56,044 bases of DNA. Origin: Petralouisia muris (GTDB taxonomy: Bacteria > Bacillota > Clostridia > Lachnospirales > Lachnospiraceae). Shown piece after piece: positions 46,311 through 54,740 of the stretch. Both the position numbers and the translations under genes were made by a program. How positions within the stretch are numbered: position 1 is the stretch's first letter; each line of letters begins with the position of its first letter. The notes beneath the pieces were generated by a model. It saw nothing but the letters and a program-made list of their open reading frames with translations. It searched no databases and was not told the origin of the DNA. The stretch spans positions 1 to 56,044 of the forward strand of contig NZ_SRYA01000034.1 of the NCBI RefSeq assembly GCF_004793545.1, given 5' to 3'.

Positions 46311-46474
46311 CGCTCATTCCTCCTTGCTTCATCCCACATGCATATTTCGTTCTATCTATATCAATATTATTAATTTTTTTCGGCAATTTTGCCTGTTTAT
46401 TTAACTGTTTTCACTGATTTTTCAATATTTTCCTGAATTCTTTCTATAAATGCAGTAAAGAATACGAAGAACCA

Positions 46475-46535
46475 CATCCGGAACAGCTTTATCTTTTGTA
46501 GTAATGGTAGAACCGTAGCCTGACTGTTCCGGATG
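46475..46535. repeat. 12-bp perfect inverted repeat with 37-base loop
   Basis: CATCCGGAACAG (46475-46486) and CTGTTCCGGATG (46524-46535). It is GC-rich against an AT-rich background and about 165 bases upstream of the giant-protein gene. It has no T-run on either side, so it may be an operator or the end of a lost element rather than a terminator. Confidence 0.7.
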
Positions 46536-46696
46536 CAATACTCCGTTTAGAAATTATAACACATATTTCGCAAGAATGCTATTTTTTTACGGATTTCTTT
46601 TATAAATTTTTTAGATTTCCTGAAATTTATGTATAATTTCGGGAAATACAGTACCTTTTTCCTGGATTTTTCTTGTTCACACCCTGAAAATGCACT

Positions 46697-46725
46697 TTGA
46701 CAACCCTCTATTTCTATGATAAGAT
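46697..46725 (+). promoter_or_regulatory. Sigma-A-type promoter for the nuclease-like gene
   Basis: TTGACA (46697-46702), 17 bases, TAAGAT (46720-46725). The -35 is perfect and the -10 matches four of six positions. It lies about 190 bases before the start codon. Confidence 0.5.
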
Positions 46726-46916
46726 GATGCAAACGAAGTTTCTATATACATTTCCAGCAGATTTCATCTGTATCATTACGTGGACTTCCCACAGAAACCT
46801 TGTTTTATATCCAAACTCTTTATTCTTTGCTGACACTTAGCTTTTATTGCCCTGAGAAGATTTTTCATGCTTTTACCCGCTGTAAATCTATGCTATACTA
46901 TGAGAAAGGAATCTAT

Positions 46917-47864
46917 ATGAAAGACACGAAAATCCAGTGGCATCCCGCATTCGTGGCCGCCATGAACCTGGAGCTGCGGAAAGACAGAGAGAACCTGATT
47001 TTCCAAAAGGAACATAACCTGAACACGAAGCCCCTGTCCATTGATCTGCTCATCATTCAGAAGAGTTCTTCCGCCGCTGTCTCTAATGAAATTGGTCGGC
47101 TGTTTCGAGGGCATAACATTATGGAGTACAAATCGCCAGGGGATTCCCTGGACATTGACGTTTATTATAAGACCATGGCCTATGCCGCGCTTTATAAATC
47201 CAATGGCAATACTGTAAATGCAATTAAGGCCGACGATATTACGATATCGCTTGTTTGGGACGCAAAGCCCCTGAAGCTGTTTCAGCATTTCAGGGCGCAG
47301 GGCTGTTCCATGGCTGAACCTTATTCCGGGATCTATTATATAGAAGGAAGCATCCCTTTTCCTACGCAAGTGCTTGTCACCCAGGAATTAGATCCCACTG
47401 CCCATGCATGGCTCTGCGCTCTTTCAAAGAAAGTAACGATTTCAGAGGCGCAGCGGCTGTTAGATCAGACGAAAGAATTGACGGAAAGCGGCGAACGAAA
47501 TTTTGCTGATTCTGTTATAACCGTTATGTTAAAGGCAAATAAAGCGATTATCAACAACTGGAAAGGAGCTGGGAAGATGTTTGAAATTCTGATGGAACTT
47601 ATGGAGCCCCAGATAGAGGCGATGTTGGAAGAAGAAAGGAAAAAATCTATTATGATTGGGGAACAGAAAGGTGAACAGAAAGGTGAACAGAAAGGCATTA
47701 CCGCAGGCATACTGGGCACCATAGACACCCTTCGGGAATTCGGGCACACGGATACCGATATCAAACCTGCCATAATGAGAAAATACAACCTCTCACTGGA
47801 AGAAGCGGATGATTATTTATCTGGAACTGTTACTGTTGATTTGTCTGGAACGCCTCTGCAATGA
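46917..47864 (+). CDS. Putative PD-(D/E)XK-type nuclease of the Lachnospiraceae Rpn-like group
   Basis: A 315-residue protein starting MKDTKIQWHPAFVAAMNLEL, with AAAGGA 6 bases before ATG. A nuclease-like core is suggested by LSIDLLIIQK and IMEYKSPGDSLDIDVYYK (acidic residue, then E-x-K). An in-frame GEQK repeat follows at about residue 250 and a helical C-terminal domain closes it. Such genes occur in many copies per genome in this family and are usually called hypothetical; recombination-promoting or transposase-like activity is known for Rpn relatives only. It seems intact, unlike the two related remnants in this window. Confidence 0.65.
   Translation: MKDTKIQWHPAFVAAMNLELRKDRENLIFQKEHNLNTKPLSIDLLIIQKSSSAAVSNEIGRLFRGHNIMEYKSPGDSLDIDVYYKTMAYAALYKSNGNTVNAIKADDITISLVWDAKPLKLFQHFRAQGCSMAEPYSGIYYIEGSIPFPTQVLVTQELDPTAHAWLCALSKKVTISEAQRLLDQTKELTESGERNFADSVITVMLKANKAIINNWKGAGKMFEILMELMEPQIEAMLEEERKKSIMIGEQKGEQKGEQKGITAGILGTIDTLREFGHTDTDIKPAIMRKYNLSLEEADDYLSGTVTVDLSGTPLQ
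47658..47693 (+). repeat. 12-bp tandem repeat encoding GEQK
   Basis: Three in-frame units, GGGGAACAGAAA then GGTGAACAGAAA twice, in a charged linker of the nuclease-like gene. Copy number changes would not break the frame. Confidence 0.85.
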
Positions 47865-48031
47865 AGAAACATTTATACTATTCGTTTTTCCATTACTGAT
47901 AAATAAGAAAAAATGCATATAATGTCCAGCATATTGCTAACAAAGCGGTCTGTTGCCATTTACACAATGGACCGCATACCAAATCTTGTAAATTTCTCAC
48001 AAAGCCTATATATAACGTAATTAATTATTGC
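47865..48031. other. Intergenic sequence with imperfect hairpin
   Basis: No gene is seen. An imperfect stem GCGGT / ACCGC with inner CCATT / AATGG (about 47946-47976) may terminate the nuclease-like gene; the T-run after it is poor. Confidence 0.35.
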
Positions 48032-48183
48032 CTATAAGCACAAGCGATCAATAACCATTTGCGGAACTGTAGTTACCCAATCAATAAACTTTTTCACGGC
48101 TTCCTGAATCTCTTCACGGGAATAAAAGAATACATTATTTATTACAGAATCTTTCAGCCATCCCCAAAGTTCCTCAATCTTAA
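48032..48183 (-). pseudogene. C-terminal remnant of an IS630-family transposase
   Basis: On the minus strand, about 49 codons read IEELWGWLKDSVINNVFFYS... and end VTTVPQMVIDRLCL then a stop. This is the conserved C terminus of IS630-type DDE transposases (IE..W.WLK..VINN.F, VP..VIDRLC), including the region of the last catalytic acidic residue. The rest of the gene is missing, and the coding sequence breaks exactly where the IS200-type element begins. Confidence 0.75.
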
Positions 48184-48286
48184 GTCAGCAACCACCAGTT
48201 CAACTGGTGGTTTGCCCTAAGCCCTAATAAGGGCTTTCTTACTGCTCGCCCAAAAGGGCGGTGTCGCAAGCATTCTTACTGGTCCG

Positions 48287-48715
48287 CTAAAAAGCGGTAC
48301 TTCTTGCATCTTCTTTTCGTGATTCTTCTGCCTGCTCGTTAATATATTTTCTGACAGCATCTTCCGTTATATTACCTATTGTTTCTACGTAATATCCACG
48401 TGCCCAAAATGCTTTGTTCCACTTACTTTGCAATTCTGGGCGTCTGTCATATATCATTAGTGTGCTTTTTCCTTTTAAGTATCCCATAAAACTTGATATA
48501 CTTATTTTCGGCGGAATTGCTACACTTAGATGTGCGTGATCCTCGCATACTGCGCCTGCTATTATCTCAACATCCTTATATTTGCATAATGTACTGATTA
48601 TCTCACGTACATCGACTTTTATTTGCCCATACAATTGCTTCTTCCTATACTTCGGAATGAATACTATATGATACTGGCATTTCCATTTCGTGTGTGATAA
48701 ACTTTTATTATCCAT
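48287..48715 (-). CDS. tnpA: IS200/IS605 Y1 transposase TnpA
   Basis: A 142-residue single-strand transposase. The HUH metal motif is HAH in CEDHAHLSVAIP, and the catalytic tyrosine lies in WARGYYVETIGNITEDAVRKYI. Length and order are normal for IS200 (the HTKWKCQYHIVFIPKYRKK start is typical). The Shine-Dalgarno GGAGG is 8 bases before ATG and can be hidden in a leader hairpin. Ends intact, so it could be active. Confidence 0.93.
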   Translation of the reverse strand: MDNKSLSHTKWKCQYHIVFIPKYRKKQLYGQIKVDVREIISTLCKYKDVEIIAGAVCEDHAHLSVAIPPKISISSFMGYLKGKSTLMIYDRRPELQSKWNKAFWARGYYVETIGNITEDAVRKYINEQAEESRKEDARSTAF

Positions 48716-48722
48716 TAGGACC

Positions 48723-48777
48723 GCCTCCTATTTTTGAGTTTGGCTTGCGACACCATTCTCATTTTAACATAGGAGGC
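48723..48777 (-). promoter_or_regulatory. Shine-Dalgarno-sequestering hairpin before tnpA
   Basis: On the minus strand GCCTCCTAT (48777-48769) pairs perfectly with ATAGGAGGC (48731-48723), which holds the tnpA ribosome site. Such a hairpin is known to repress translation of the Salmonella IS200 transposase. Confidence 0.7.
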
Positions 48778-48843
48778 TTTTTATTATATCCTCATCGTTT
48801 CCACTTACACGATTCTCCCCAGCATAGCTGGGGGATTAGACCT

Positions 48844-51439
48844 TTCATTCATAATTACTTCCTGGCTAAGTCCCTTGATAAAGTGCGTCTCGGCGGCAGC
48901 CTGGCGTTTATCACCACCCGTTACACAATGGATTCCAAGGATACAGACGTAAGGGAATATCTGGCTGCAAGAGCGGACCTGCTTGGGGCTGTCCGTCTGC
49001 CTGACAACGCCTTTAAAGCGAACGCTAATACAGAAGTGGTGTCTGACATCTTATTCTTACAGAAACGCGATACCCCAGCAGACGAAATCCCAGATTGGAT
49101 ACATACTGAAGAGAATACAGACGGATTTATAATCAACAGTTATTTCCTCAATCATCCCGAAATGGTTCTGGGAACGCCTTCATCAGAAAGCACACAGTAT
49201 GGCAGGCAGGATTATACAGTTGTTCCTGTTCCAGACGTTGGCCTTGCCACACAGCTCCAAAAGGCAATGGAATTTATTCGTGGGACCTACCAGAAAGCCG
49301 TGCCAGCAGAACCGGATAAAAGCACTCCGGCAGACACGCTCCCGGCTGACGACAGCGTGAAGAACTATTCTTTCACTCTGGTAGACGGTGAAGTGTACTA
49401 CCGTGAGAATTCTATGATGAAGAAAGCCGAGCTGAACGCAACAGCCGAGAACCGTGTCAAAGGCATGATAAAACTGCGTGACTGCGTACAAAAGTTGATT
49501 GCCCTGCAGATGGATGAATCTATACCGGATAGTGCCATTAAGGCAGGTCAGGCAGAGTTAAACCAGTTATACGATGCTTACACTCATAAATACGGCCTGA
49601 TTAACAGCCGTGCGAACCGTCTGGCGTTTGAGCGGGATTCAAGCTATTATCTGCTCTGCTCCTTGGAAATCTTGGATGAAGACGGCAGACTGGAACGCAA
49701 AGCGGATATGTTCACAAAACGCACTATCAAACAGCATAAGACAATCACCAGCGTAGACACGGCATCGGAAGCTCTGGTTGTATCCATTGGAGAACGTGCC
49801 AAAGTGGATTTGCCGTTTATGTCACAGCTGACCGGAAAAAGTGAATCCGAGCTGATTCGGGAATTACAGGGCGTAATCTATAAAGACCCAACGAATAATA
49901 TTTGGCAGACAGCAGACGAATATTTGTCTGGCAATGTCCGTAAAAAGCTGCGACAGGCACAAAAAGCAATGTCCACAGACCCGGCGTATAAAATTAACGT
50001 CAAGGCTCTGAAAGCGGCGCAGCCAAAAGACCTTGACGCATCTGAGATTGAAGTACGTCTGGGCGCGACATGGATTGATAAATCTTATATCCAGCAATTC
50101 ATGTATGAAACCCTGAACACGCCTGCTTACCTGCGTAACAGAATCACAGTAAATTATTCAGCGTTTACGGCGGAATGGAGCATTGCCAATAAGAATGCCG
50201 CCCCATATAACGATGTCGCAGCATACACGACATATGGCACTGACCGTGCAAATGCATATAAAATCCTTGAAGATTCCTTAAATCTCCGCGATGTGCGTAT
50301 TTACGATACTGTAGAAGACGCAGACGGAAAGGAAAAACGTGTCTTGAACGCAAAACAGACAACCCTTGCCCAGCAGAAACAGCAGGCCTTAAAAGATGCA
50401 TTTAAAGACTGGATATTCAAGGAGCCGGAACGCCGCCAGACGCTTGTCCATCACTATAACGAAACCATGAACAACACCCGGCCTCGCGAATATGACGGCT
50501 CTCATATTGTATTCTCAGGCATCAACCCGGAAATAAAACTCCAGCCCCATCAGTTCAATGCGATTGCACATGTGCTGTATGGCGGGAACACCCTGCTTGC
50601 GCATGAAGTGGGGGGCTGGGAAGACGTTCGAGATGATTGCCGCCGCTATGGAGAGCAAACGTCTGGGCTTATGCCATAAGTCGATATTTGTTGTTCCGAA
50701 CCACTTAACCGAGCAGACTGCAGCTGAGTTTCTCAGACTATATCCTGCCGCGAATATTCTGGTCACAACTAAAAAGGATTTTGAAACCCGTAACCGTAAA
50801 AAGTTCTGCGCCCGTATCGCCACCAGCGACATTGATGCAGTCATCATCGGGCATTCACAATTCGAGCGTATCCCGATAAGCATGGAACGCCAGGAACGCT
50901 TGATACGGGAACAGATTAACGAAATTACAGACGGCATCCGGGAAGTGAAAGCCAGCCATGGAGAACGCTTTACCATTAAGCAGCTGGAGCGTACAAAGAA
51001 AAGCCTGGAAGTGCGGCTTGAGAAGCTGCAGGCAAATGGACGCAAGGACGATGTGGTCACGTTTGAAGAACTCGGCGTTGACATGATGTTCGTGGACGAA
51101 TCGGACCTGTACAAAAATTTGTTCTTATATACCAAAATGCGCAACGTGGCTGGCTTATCGACGGCAGATGCACAGAAATCAAGCGATATGTTCGCAAAAT
51201 GCCGTTATCTGGATGAAATCACGGGCGGCAGGGGGATTGTGTTCGCCACCGGAACTCCAATATTGAATAGCATGACGGAAATGTACTCTATCCAAAGATA
51301 TTTACAATACGGCCGCCTGCAGGAGATGGGTATGGGGCAGTTTGACAGTTGGGCATCCCGGTTTGGAGAAACCACCACCGCCCTGGAGATAGCACCAGTA
51401 TTAGAGGTACATGGACAAATCCAGAGAGAAATACGCTGA
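48844..51439 (+). pseudogene. Methylase-helicase gene of an integrative element, truncated at both ends and frameshifted
   Basis: Coding resumes right after the IS element with HNYFLAKSLDKVRLGGSLAF, RYTMDSKD, LLGAVRLPDNAFKAN and TEVVSDILFLQKRD, the N6-methylase-like part of the huge DEAD/DEAH or SNF2-type proteins in ICEs. Helicase motifs follow: [25 protein letters not shown] (Walker A), [21 protein letters not shown] and [21 protein letters not shown] run of six G at 50610-50615 shifts the frame inside Walker A (expected GAGKT), and the 3' end is lost after about residue 290 of the second frame. The 5' methylase half is missing. The gene is dead or misread at the G run. Confidence 0.8.
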
Positions 51440-51712
51440 AAATACATAAGATATTTTTTAACATATCAATGAAATAAATTCTTGAATGAAATTTTCTTTT
51501 ATTGGAATACAACGTTAAATCTATCTATTTATGAAAAAGTACCGATAGAACAGATAAGAGAACTTATAAGGTTTACAACCCTGCAAGTCCTCTTATGTAT
51601 CAGAGATATTGGTGGTGTCCGTTTTGCATAAAACTGTCCTAGCTTGTTTTGTTCCTTTACCTCATTATAATTTTCTTTCGATTAATGATAATATTATTTA
51701 CAATGTTAACGA
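51440..51712. other. AT-rich junction after the helicase fragment
   Basis: No gene is seen. Homology to the helicase family is lost a few codons before the stop at 51439, so an old deletion or insertion boundary lies around 51400. From here to about 53800 the DNA is clearly more AT-rich than the ICE parts on each side. Confidence 0.45.
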
Positions 51713-52131
51713 CTAATCAATAGTAATCGTATAACTTCCTGCCTTGCTTATTGCCTTTGCTTGTAATGTATATGTCCCACTAAATGCTGGAATTTGATCC
51801 ATTGTAACTGTTTTTCCCGCCTTTATCTCTTTAGTGTTTCCAACTTGTTTACCATTACCATTAATAATTCTCACTTTAATTGTCCCCGGATTTCCTGCAT
51901 GATTAGTCACCTTAGGAGAATCTCTAAAAATATTATTAGATGATGTTACATTATAATAACCATCTGTTGAAAGTCTTGCATTTCCTGTCCAATTCACACG
52001 TGGCTGAATTATATTCTCTTCATTGATACTCAGTTCCTTTTGATCTGGGATTTCCGCCGCCAAAGCACTTGTTGACGCAGATACCATTACCACACACATT
52101 CCCATAACAGCTATCAATTTTTTAACTTCAT
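51713..52131 (-). CDS. Small secreted protein; signal peptide frame broken at an A-run near the start
   Basis: The mature part (about 110 residues, EIPDQKELSINEENIIQPRV...) looks like a single beta-sandwich exported domain with no known family. The open frame itself begins at TTG near 52117 without a ribosome site. Just upstream, GAGGAG sits 6 bases before ATG 52131, which reads MKLKN and stops. One more A in the six-A tract (52118-52123) would give MKLKKLIAVMGMCVVMVSAS, a textbook signal peptide. So either the tract is slippery or read wrong, or translation starts at TTG. It lies after an ECF sigma/anti-sigma pair and could be their target. Confidence 0.6.
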
Positions 52132-52210
52132 ATTTTTCTCCTCTTTTCTGAATTATTTTATTTTAATTGCATATCATATCATGCATTAAAATCAGTATAA
52201 ATTTTACAAA
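52132..52210. other. Short intergenic region with imperfect palindrome
   Basis: TTTTAATTGCAT (52161-52172) faces ATGCATTAAAA (52181-52191) with one base unpaired. It lies between the anti-sigma gene and the secreted-protein gene and may be a weak terminator or an operator. Confidence 0.4.
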
Positions 52211-52822
52211 TTATATGAAATTCAAAAAATATCTTCCCTCTTTGCACTTCACCTCAACAATATAATTCATATTATCTTCTAAAACTTTTAGGCTAATAGA
52301 TTCACCCGCATCAACGATTATTTCATCTAAAATAATATTCCTGTTCTCATCCAATATACGAACAGCAACATGGCCACTGCTATTGGCGTCATTTATCATC
52401 TCTTTTTTGTAAAAGATGGAAGAAAAATTCAAATAACCGTTATTGGATACTTTTACTTGTGACCACTCTGTTTGATTTATTTCATTTTCAATCGTAGCTT
52501 CACTTTTAGGATGGAAATAGCTATGCAGCCATCCTACCTCTTGCGTCGCAAACATAAACGATCCTACTATACAGCCAGTAATAATAACCGTCAGTATCAG
52601 CTGTATACGGACTTTCTTTTTGATTTTCTTAAACGGTTCTTTACTTTCCCATTGTTCCGACATTTGAGGATACTCTATCGGATTTTTCATATCTTCCAGT
52701 TTTTGGTTGCATTTCTTACAATTCTTCATGTGCTCTTCTATCAGTTTACAGCTATCTTCCGTACAAATATTATCAATATACAGAGGAATTAAATCATTTA
52801 TAATATCACATGTTATTTTCAT
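52211..52822 (-). CDS. Membrane anti-sigma factor with zinc-finger (zf-HC2/ASD) domain
   Basis: A 203-residue protein. The N terminus has the anti-sigma zinc motif: Cys5, then HMKNCKKC (H-X3-C-X2-C, about 31-38). A basic stretch is followed by one membrane helix (IQLILTVIITGCIVGSFMFA, about 73-92), and the last 100 residues form an extracellular domain, perhaps a sensor. It overlaps the sigma gene by 17 bases, which ensures coupled synthesis. The last half is predicted beta-rich and resembles the small secreted protein downstream in general character. Confidence 0.82.
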   Translation of the reverse strand: MKITCDIINDLIPLYIDNICTEDSCKLIEEHMKNCKKCNQKLEDMKNPIEYPQMSEQWESKEPFKKIKKKVRIQLILTVIITGCIVGSFMFATQEVGWLHSYFHPKSEATIENEINQTEWSQVKVSNNGYLNFSSIFYKKEMINDANSSGHVAVRILDENRNIILDEIIVDAGESISLKVLEDNMNYIVEVKCKEGRYFLNFI

Positions 52823-53321
52823 TATTTAATCGTATCCTTTCTCTAATCCACTCTTTCGCGCGATAATAATTTATGCGTGCCCAATTTTCGCTTTTATCAA
52901 AAATCTCTCCTATTTCTTTAAAAGTCATTTCTTCGTATGCTCTTAGCCAAAACACTTGCCCGTAAGTTTTTTTCGCCTGCTGTACTGCAAACAAAAGTTC
53001 TTGAATTTCTTCCTTTAAAAGATATGTTTCTTCCACATTTCTTTCTGTGTCAAATATTTTTAAATTCTCTATTTCTATTTTCTGTATGTGTTTTTCCTTT
53101 TTCAGATAGTCAAAATACATATGTTTTGCAATTTGGCATAGCCACACAGACATTTTACATTTTCCATTATAACGATGGAGAGACTTATATGCTTGATAAA
53201 ATGTTTCTTGTGTAAGATCTTCTGCTAAGTCAAAGTTTCCCGAAAGAGAAATTAAAAAACGTTTTACGGTATTTGCATATTTTACATATATATCATCATC
53301 CTTTGATGCTTTATCCTGCAT
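52806..53321 (-). CDS. ECF RNA polymerase sigma factor
   Basis: A 171-residue sigma factor with region 2 (SGNFDLAEDLTQETFYQAYKSL, WLCQIAKHMYFDYLKKE) and region 4 (FWLRAYEEMTFKEIGEIFDKSENWARINYYRAKEWI). It pairs with the overlapping anti-sigma gene, RsiW-like. A 14-bp palindrome lies 17 bases before the start. It is embedded in ICE debris and is AT-rich, so it was probably acquired separately. Confidence 0.88.
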   Translation of the reverse strand: MQDKASKDDDIYVKYANTVKRFLISLSGNFDLAEDLTQETFYQAYKSLHRYNGKCKMSVWLCQIAKHMYFDYLKKEKHIQKIEIENLKIFDTERNVEETYLLKEEIQELLFAVQQAKKTYGQVFWLRAYEEMTFKEIGEIFDKSENWARINYYRAKEWIRERIRLNNENNM

Positions 53322-53337
53322 ATTCTTATTGCCTTTC

Positions 53338-53351
53338 TAGTACATGTACTA
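53338..53351. promoter_or_regulatory. 14-bp perfect palindrome before the ECF sigma gene
   Basis: TAGTACATGTACTA, 17 bases upstream of the ECF start and touching its ribosome site. It may be an operator for a dimeric repressor or an mRNA structure over the translation start. Confidence 0.55.
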
Positions 53352-53516
53352 ATATATAAATAGAAATTAATCAAATAATGTTACACTTTAAATCCAGTTT
53401 TTTATATTTTATTTTTCTCTAACCTGTTATCAGCATCATTTCTTTTATTGTAAGGCATCATTTTCTACGGGTCAAATTGAGGAAATGCCCAGTAATGAAA
53501 TTTGGGAAACTAAAAG

Positions 53517-53803
53517 GGCATTATCCGAGAAGTCTCATTATCAAAGAAATATCCTGAAAAGCACAATTTATCGGCGGTTTCTAAAAAACTTCTCGGATAA
53601 TTACTCAACTGTTTAGACCATAGACACGATACGTTCCTTATGTTGTTGACAATCATTCTGATAATTACGATAAAGAATACCTTAATCTCTATGCTAGATT
53701 TTTTATACCTGTCAAACATTATTCGAGAAGATTTTCTTAGAAGCTGTTAATAAGCCGTACTTCTATAAGTTTTCTGAAATAATGAAACTTCTCGGATAAT
53801 GCC
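53517..53803. mobile_element. MITE-like element with long nested inverted repeats
   Basis: A 287-bp unit. The ends GGCATTATCCGAGAAGTCTC (53517 onward) and its inverted copy finishing CTTCTCGGATAATGCC (53803) match at 24 of 26 positions. Each end is itself a unit of about 86 bp closed by an inner inverted copy: CTTCTCGGATAAT at 53589-53601 and ATTATTCGAGAAG at 53718-53730. The two units are imperfect inverted repeats of each other around a 116-bp centre. No transposase is encoded; a 69-codon open stretch inside is incidental. No clean target duplication is visible. Confidence 0.7.
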
Positions 53804-53850
53804 TTTTATTTTAGTTCTGACATAAAGGGCAAGTTTCGCCAGAGTAACTC

Positions 53851-53991
53851 AAAACCCACTTTGTGGGTTTTGCTTACCCGGCAACCTTGATGGGGATTCT
53901 GTTTCCCCATACCCTCAGTTCCTGCATATTTTCCAAATATGCAGATTGGCTCCTATTAAAAATAGCCGCAGCGTGATTGCCTTACATCACG
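53851..53991. repeat. Array of four consecutive hairpins
   Basis: Within 141 bases: AAAACCCAC-TTT-GTGGGTTTT (53851-53871), ATGGGGA/TCCCCAT (53890-53910), GCATATTT-TCC-AAATATGC (53924-53942) and CGTGAT/ATCACG (53972-53991). All are perfect or nearly so, and loops are short. They precede the transfer-associated ORFs by about 130 bases. They may be a leader control region, a single-strand origin or an oriT-like folded region of the element. Confidence 0.65.
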
Positions 53992-54119
53992 GAAGATAAA
54001 AAAATTCTAAAAATAATTCAATTTCCTTTCCCACTAGCGTTCTCCAATCGGCTTATATAGTAGGAAGCAAAAAACAGCTTCCCCTGATCAGGCATTATGA
54101 AAAAAGCAAGGAGGGATTC

Positions 54120-54641
54120 ATGCGATTTACAAAGAGTGAACTGGAGATGGTTTACAAATATGAAGCGACAACAAAAGAGGACACAGTGAAAGCTATGAGG
54201 GACGGGCAGTCAGCAGCCGGGGACGACCTGACACGGATTATCATAAGGAATGCCGCAGACAAACTGGAGAAACTTCCAGAACCGGAATGCAGCCGGTTCA
54301 TAGCGGACAATAAGGCACATTTCATAGGACAGGGCAGAAGTTCCGTCCTGCGGAGACTGAATGAAGCAAAGGAACGGTTGAAACAGCCGGTCTTACAGGG
54401 GCATGACCTGTCAGGGCGGGAACGGTTCCAGCCGGACACAAGACATATGATCGTCCTTGATGTGCTGAATAATGACAGCCCCGTAGGATTTAAAGGGGAG
54501 AGATACCGATTCTTCCTCTCAGACGGGAGATACCGCAATGCCATAGAAAGTGAAAAGCGTGGGGAAATCAAAATCCGCAGCCATGCGGCGGTAGTTTCCG
54601 GGAAACTATATCCAGATAAGAAAGCGGAGCATAACAGATAA
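54120..54641 (+). CDS. Mobile-element protein with TTRAP-like N terminus
   Basis: A 173-residue protein with AAGGAGG 7 bases before ATG. The first 65 residues (MRFTKSELEMVYKYEATTKE..., ADKLEKLPEPECSRFI) resemble the small transposon-transfer assisting proteins of Tn4451/ICE elements, which begin MRFT and have the L..KLE..... pattern. The remainder is a second domain rich in Arg and Lys that I do not recognise. GC content is higher than in the AT-rich island to its left. Function is unknown; a link with conjugative transfer is inferred. Confidence 0.5.
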   Translation: MRFTKSELEMVYKYEATTKEDTVKAMRDGQSAAGDDLTRIIIRNAADKLEKLPEPECSRFIADNKAHFIGQGRSSVLRRLNEAKERLKQPVLQGHDLSGRERFQPDTRHMIVLDVLNNDSPVGFKGERYRFFLSDGRYRNAIESEKRGEIKIRSHAAVVSGKLYPDKKAEHNR

Positions 54642-54740
54642 CAGTCCCTTGATAAAAGTAGGAACTGCACAAAAGCTGAAAGGAAACATAACAGGGGAGT
54701 GGAGAAAGCTGAAAAAATATCGAAAGAAGGGAGGGAATCT

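Larger units (their letters stand above)
46311..46916. other. Divergent intergenic region
   Basis: It separates the minus-strand surface operon from the plus-strand nuclease gene. It holds AT-rich sequence, a small GGCAA-AT-TTGCC palindrome near 46392, the long inverted repeat at 46475-46535 and a plus-strand promoter, both listed separately. No convincing promoter of the surface operon could be fixed. Confidence 0.5.
48181..48840 (-). mobile_element. IS200/IS605-family insertion sequence (tnpA only)
   Basis: A unit of about 660 bases holding a single Y1 transposase and no tnpB. One end has the palindrome CCACCAGTT-C-AACTGGTGG (48192-48210), the other CCCCAGC-ATA-GCTGGGG (48817-48833), matching the subterminal foldbacks that Y1 transposases recognise instead of inverted repeats. 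More small hairpins (48219-48236, 48247-48260, 48284-48297) lie after tnpA. It separates an IS630 remnant from the truncated methylase-helicase gene. The exact ends are not fixed. Confidence 0.8.

Noticed and set aside
46547-46732. 61-codon minus-strand open frame
   Set aside because: It is Lys/Ile/Phe-rich, has no ribosome site and overlaps the promoter of the nuclease-like gene.
53510-53719. 69-codon open frame on the minus strand
   Set aside because: It starts inside and ends within the MITE-like element, with no ribosome site and no family resemblance.
54152-54670. 172-codon open frame on the minus strand
   Set aside because: It is antisense to the TTRAP-like gene, which has the better ribosome site and family-like N terminus.
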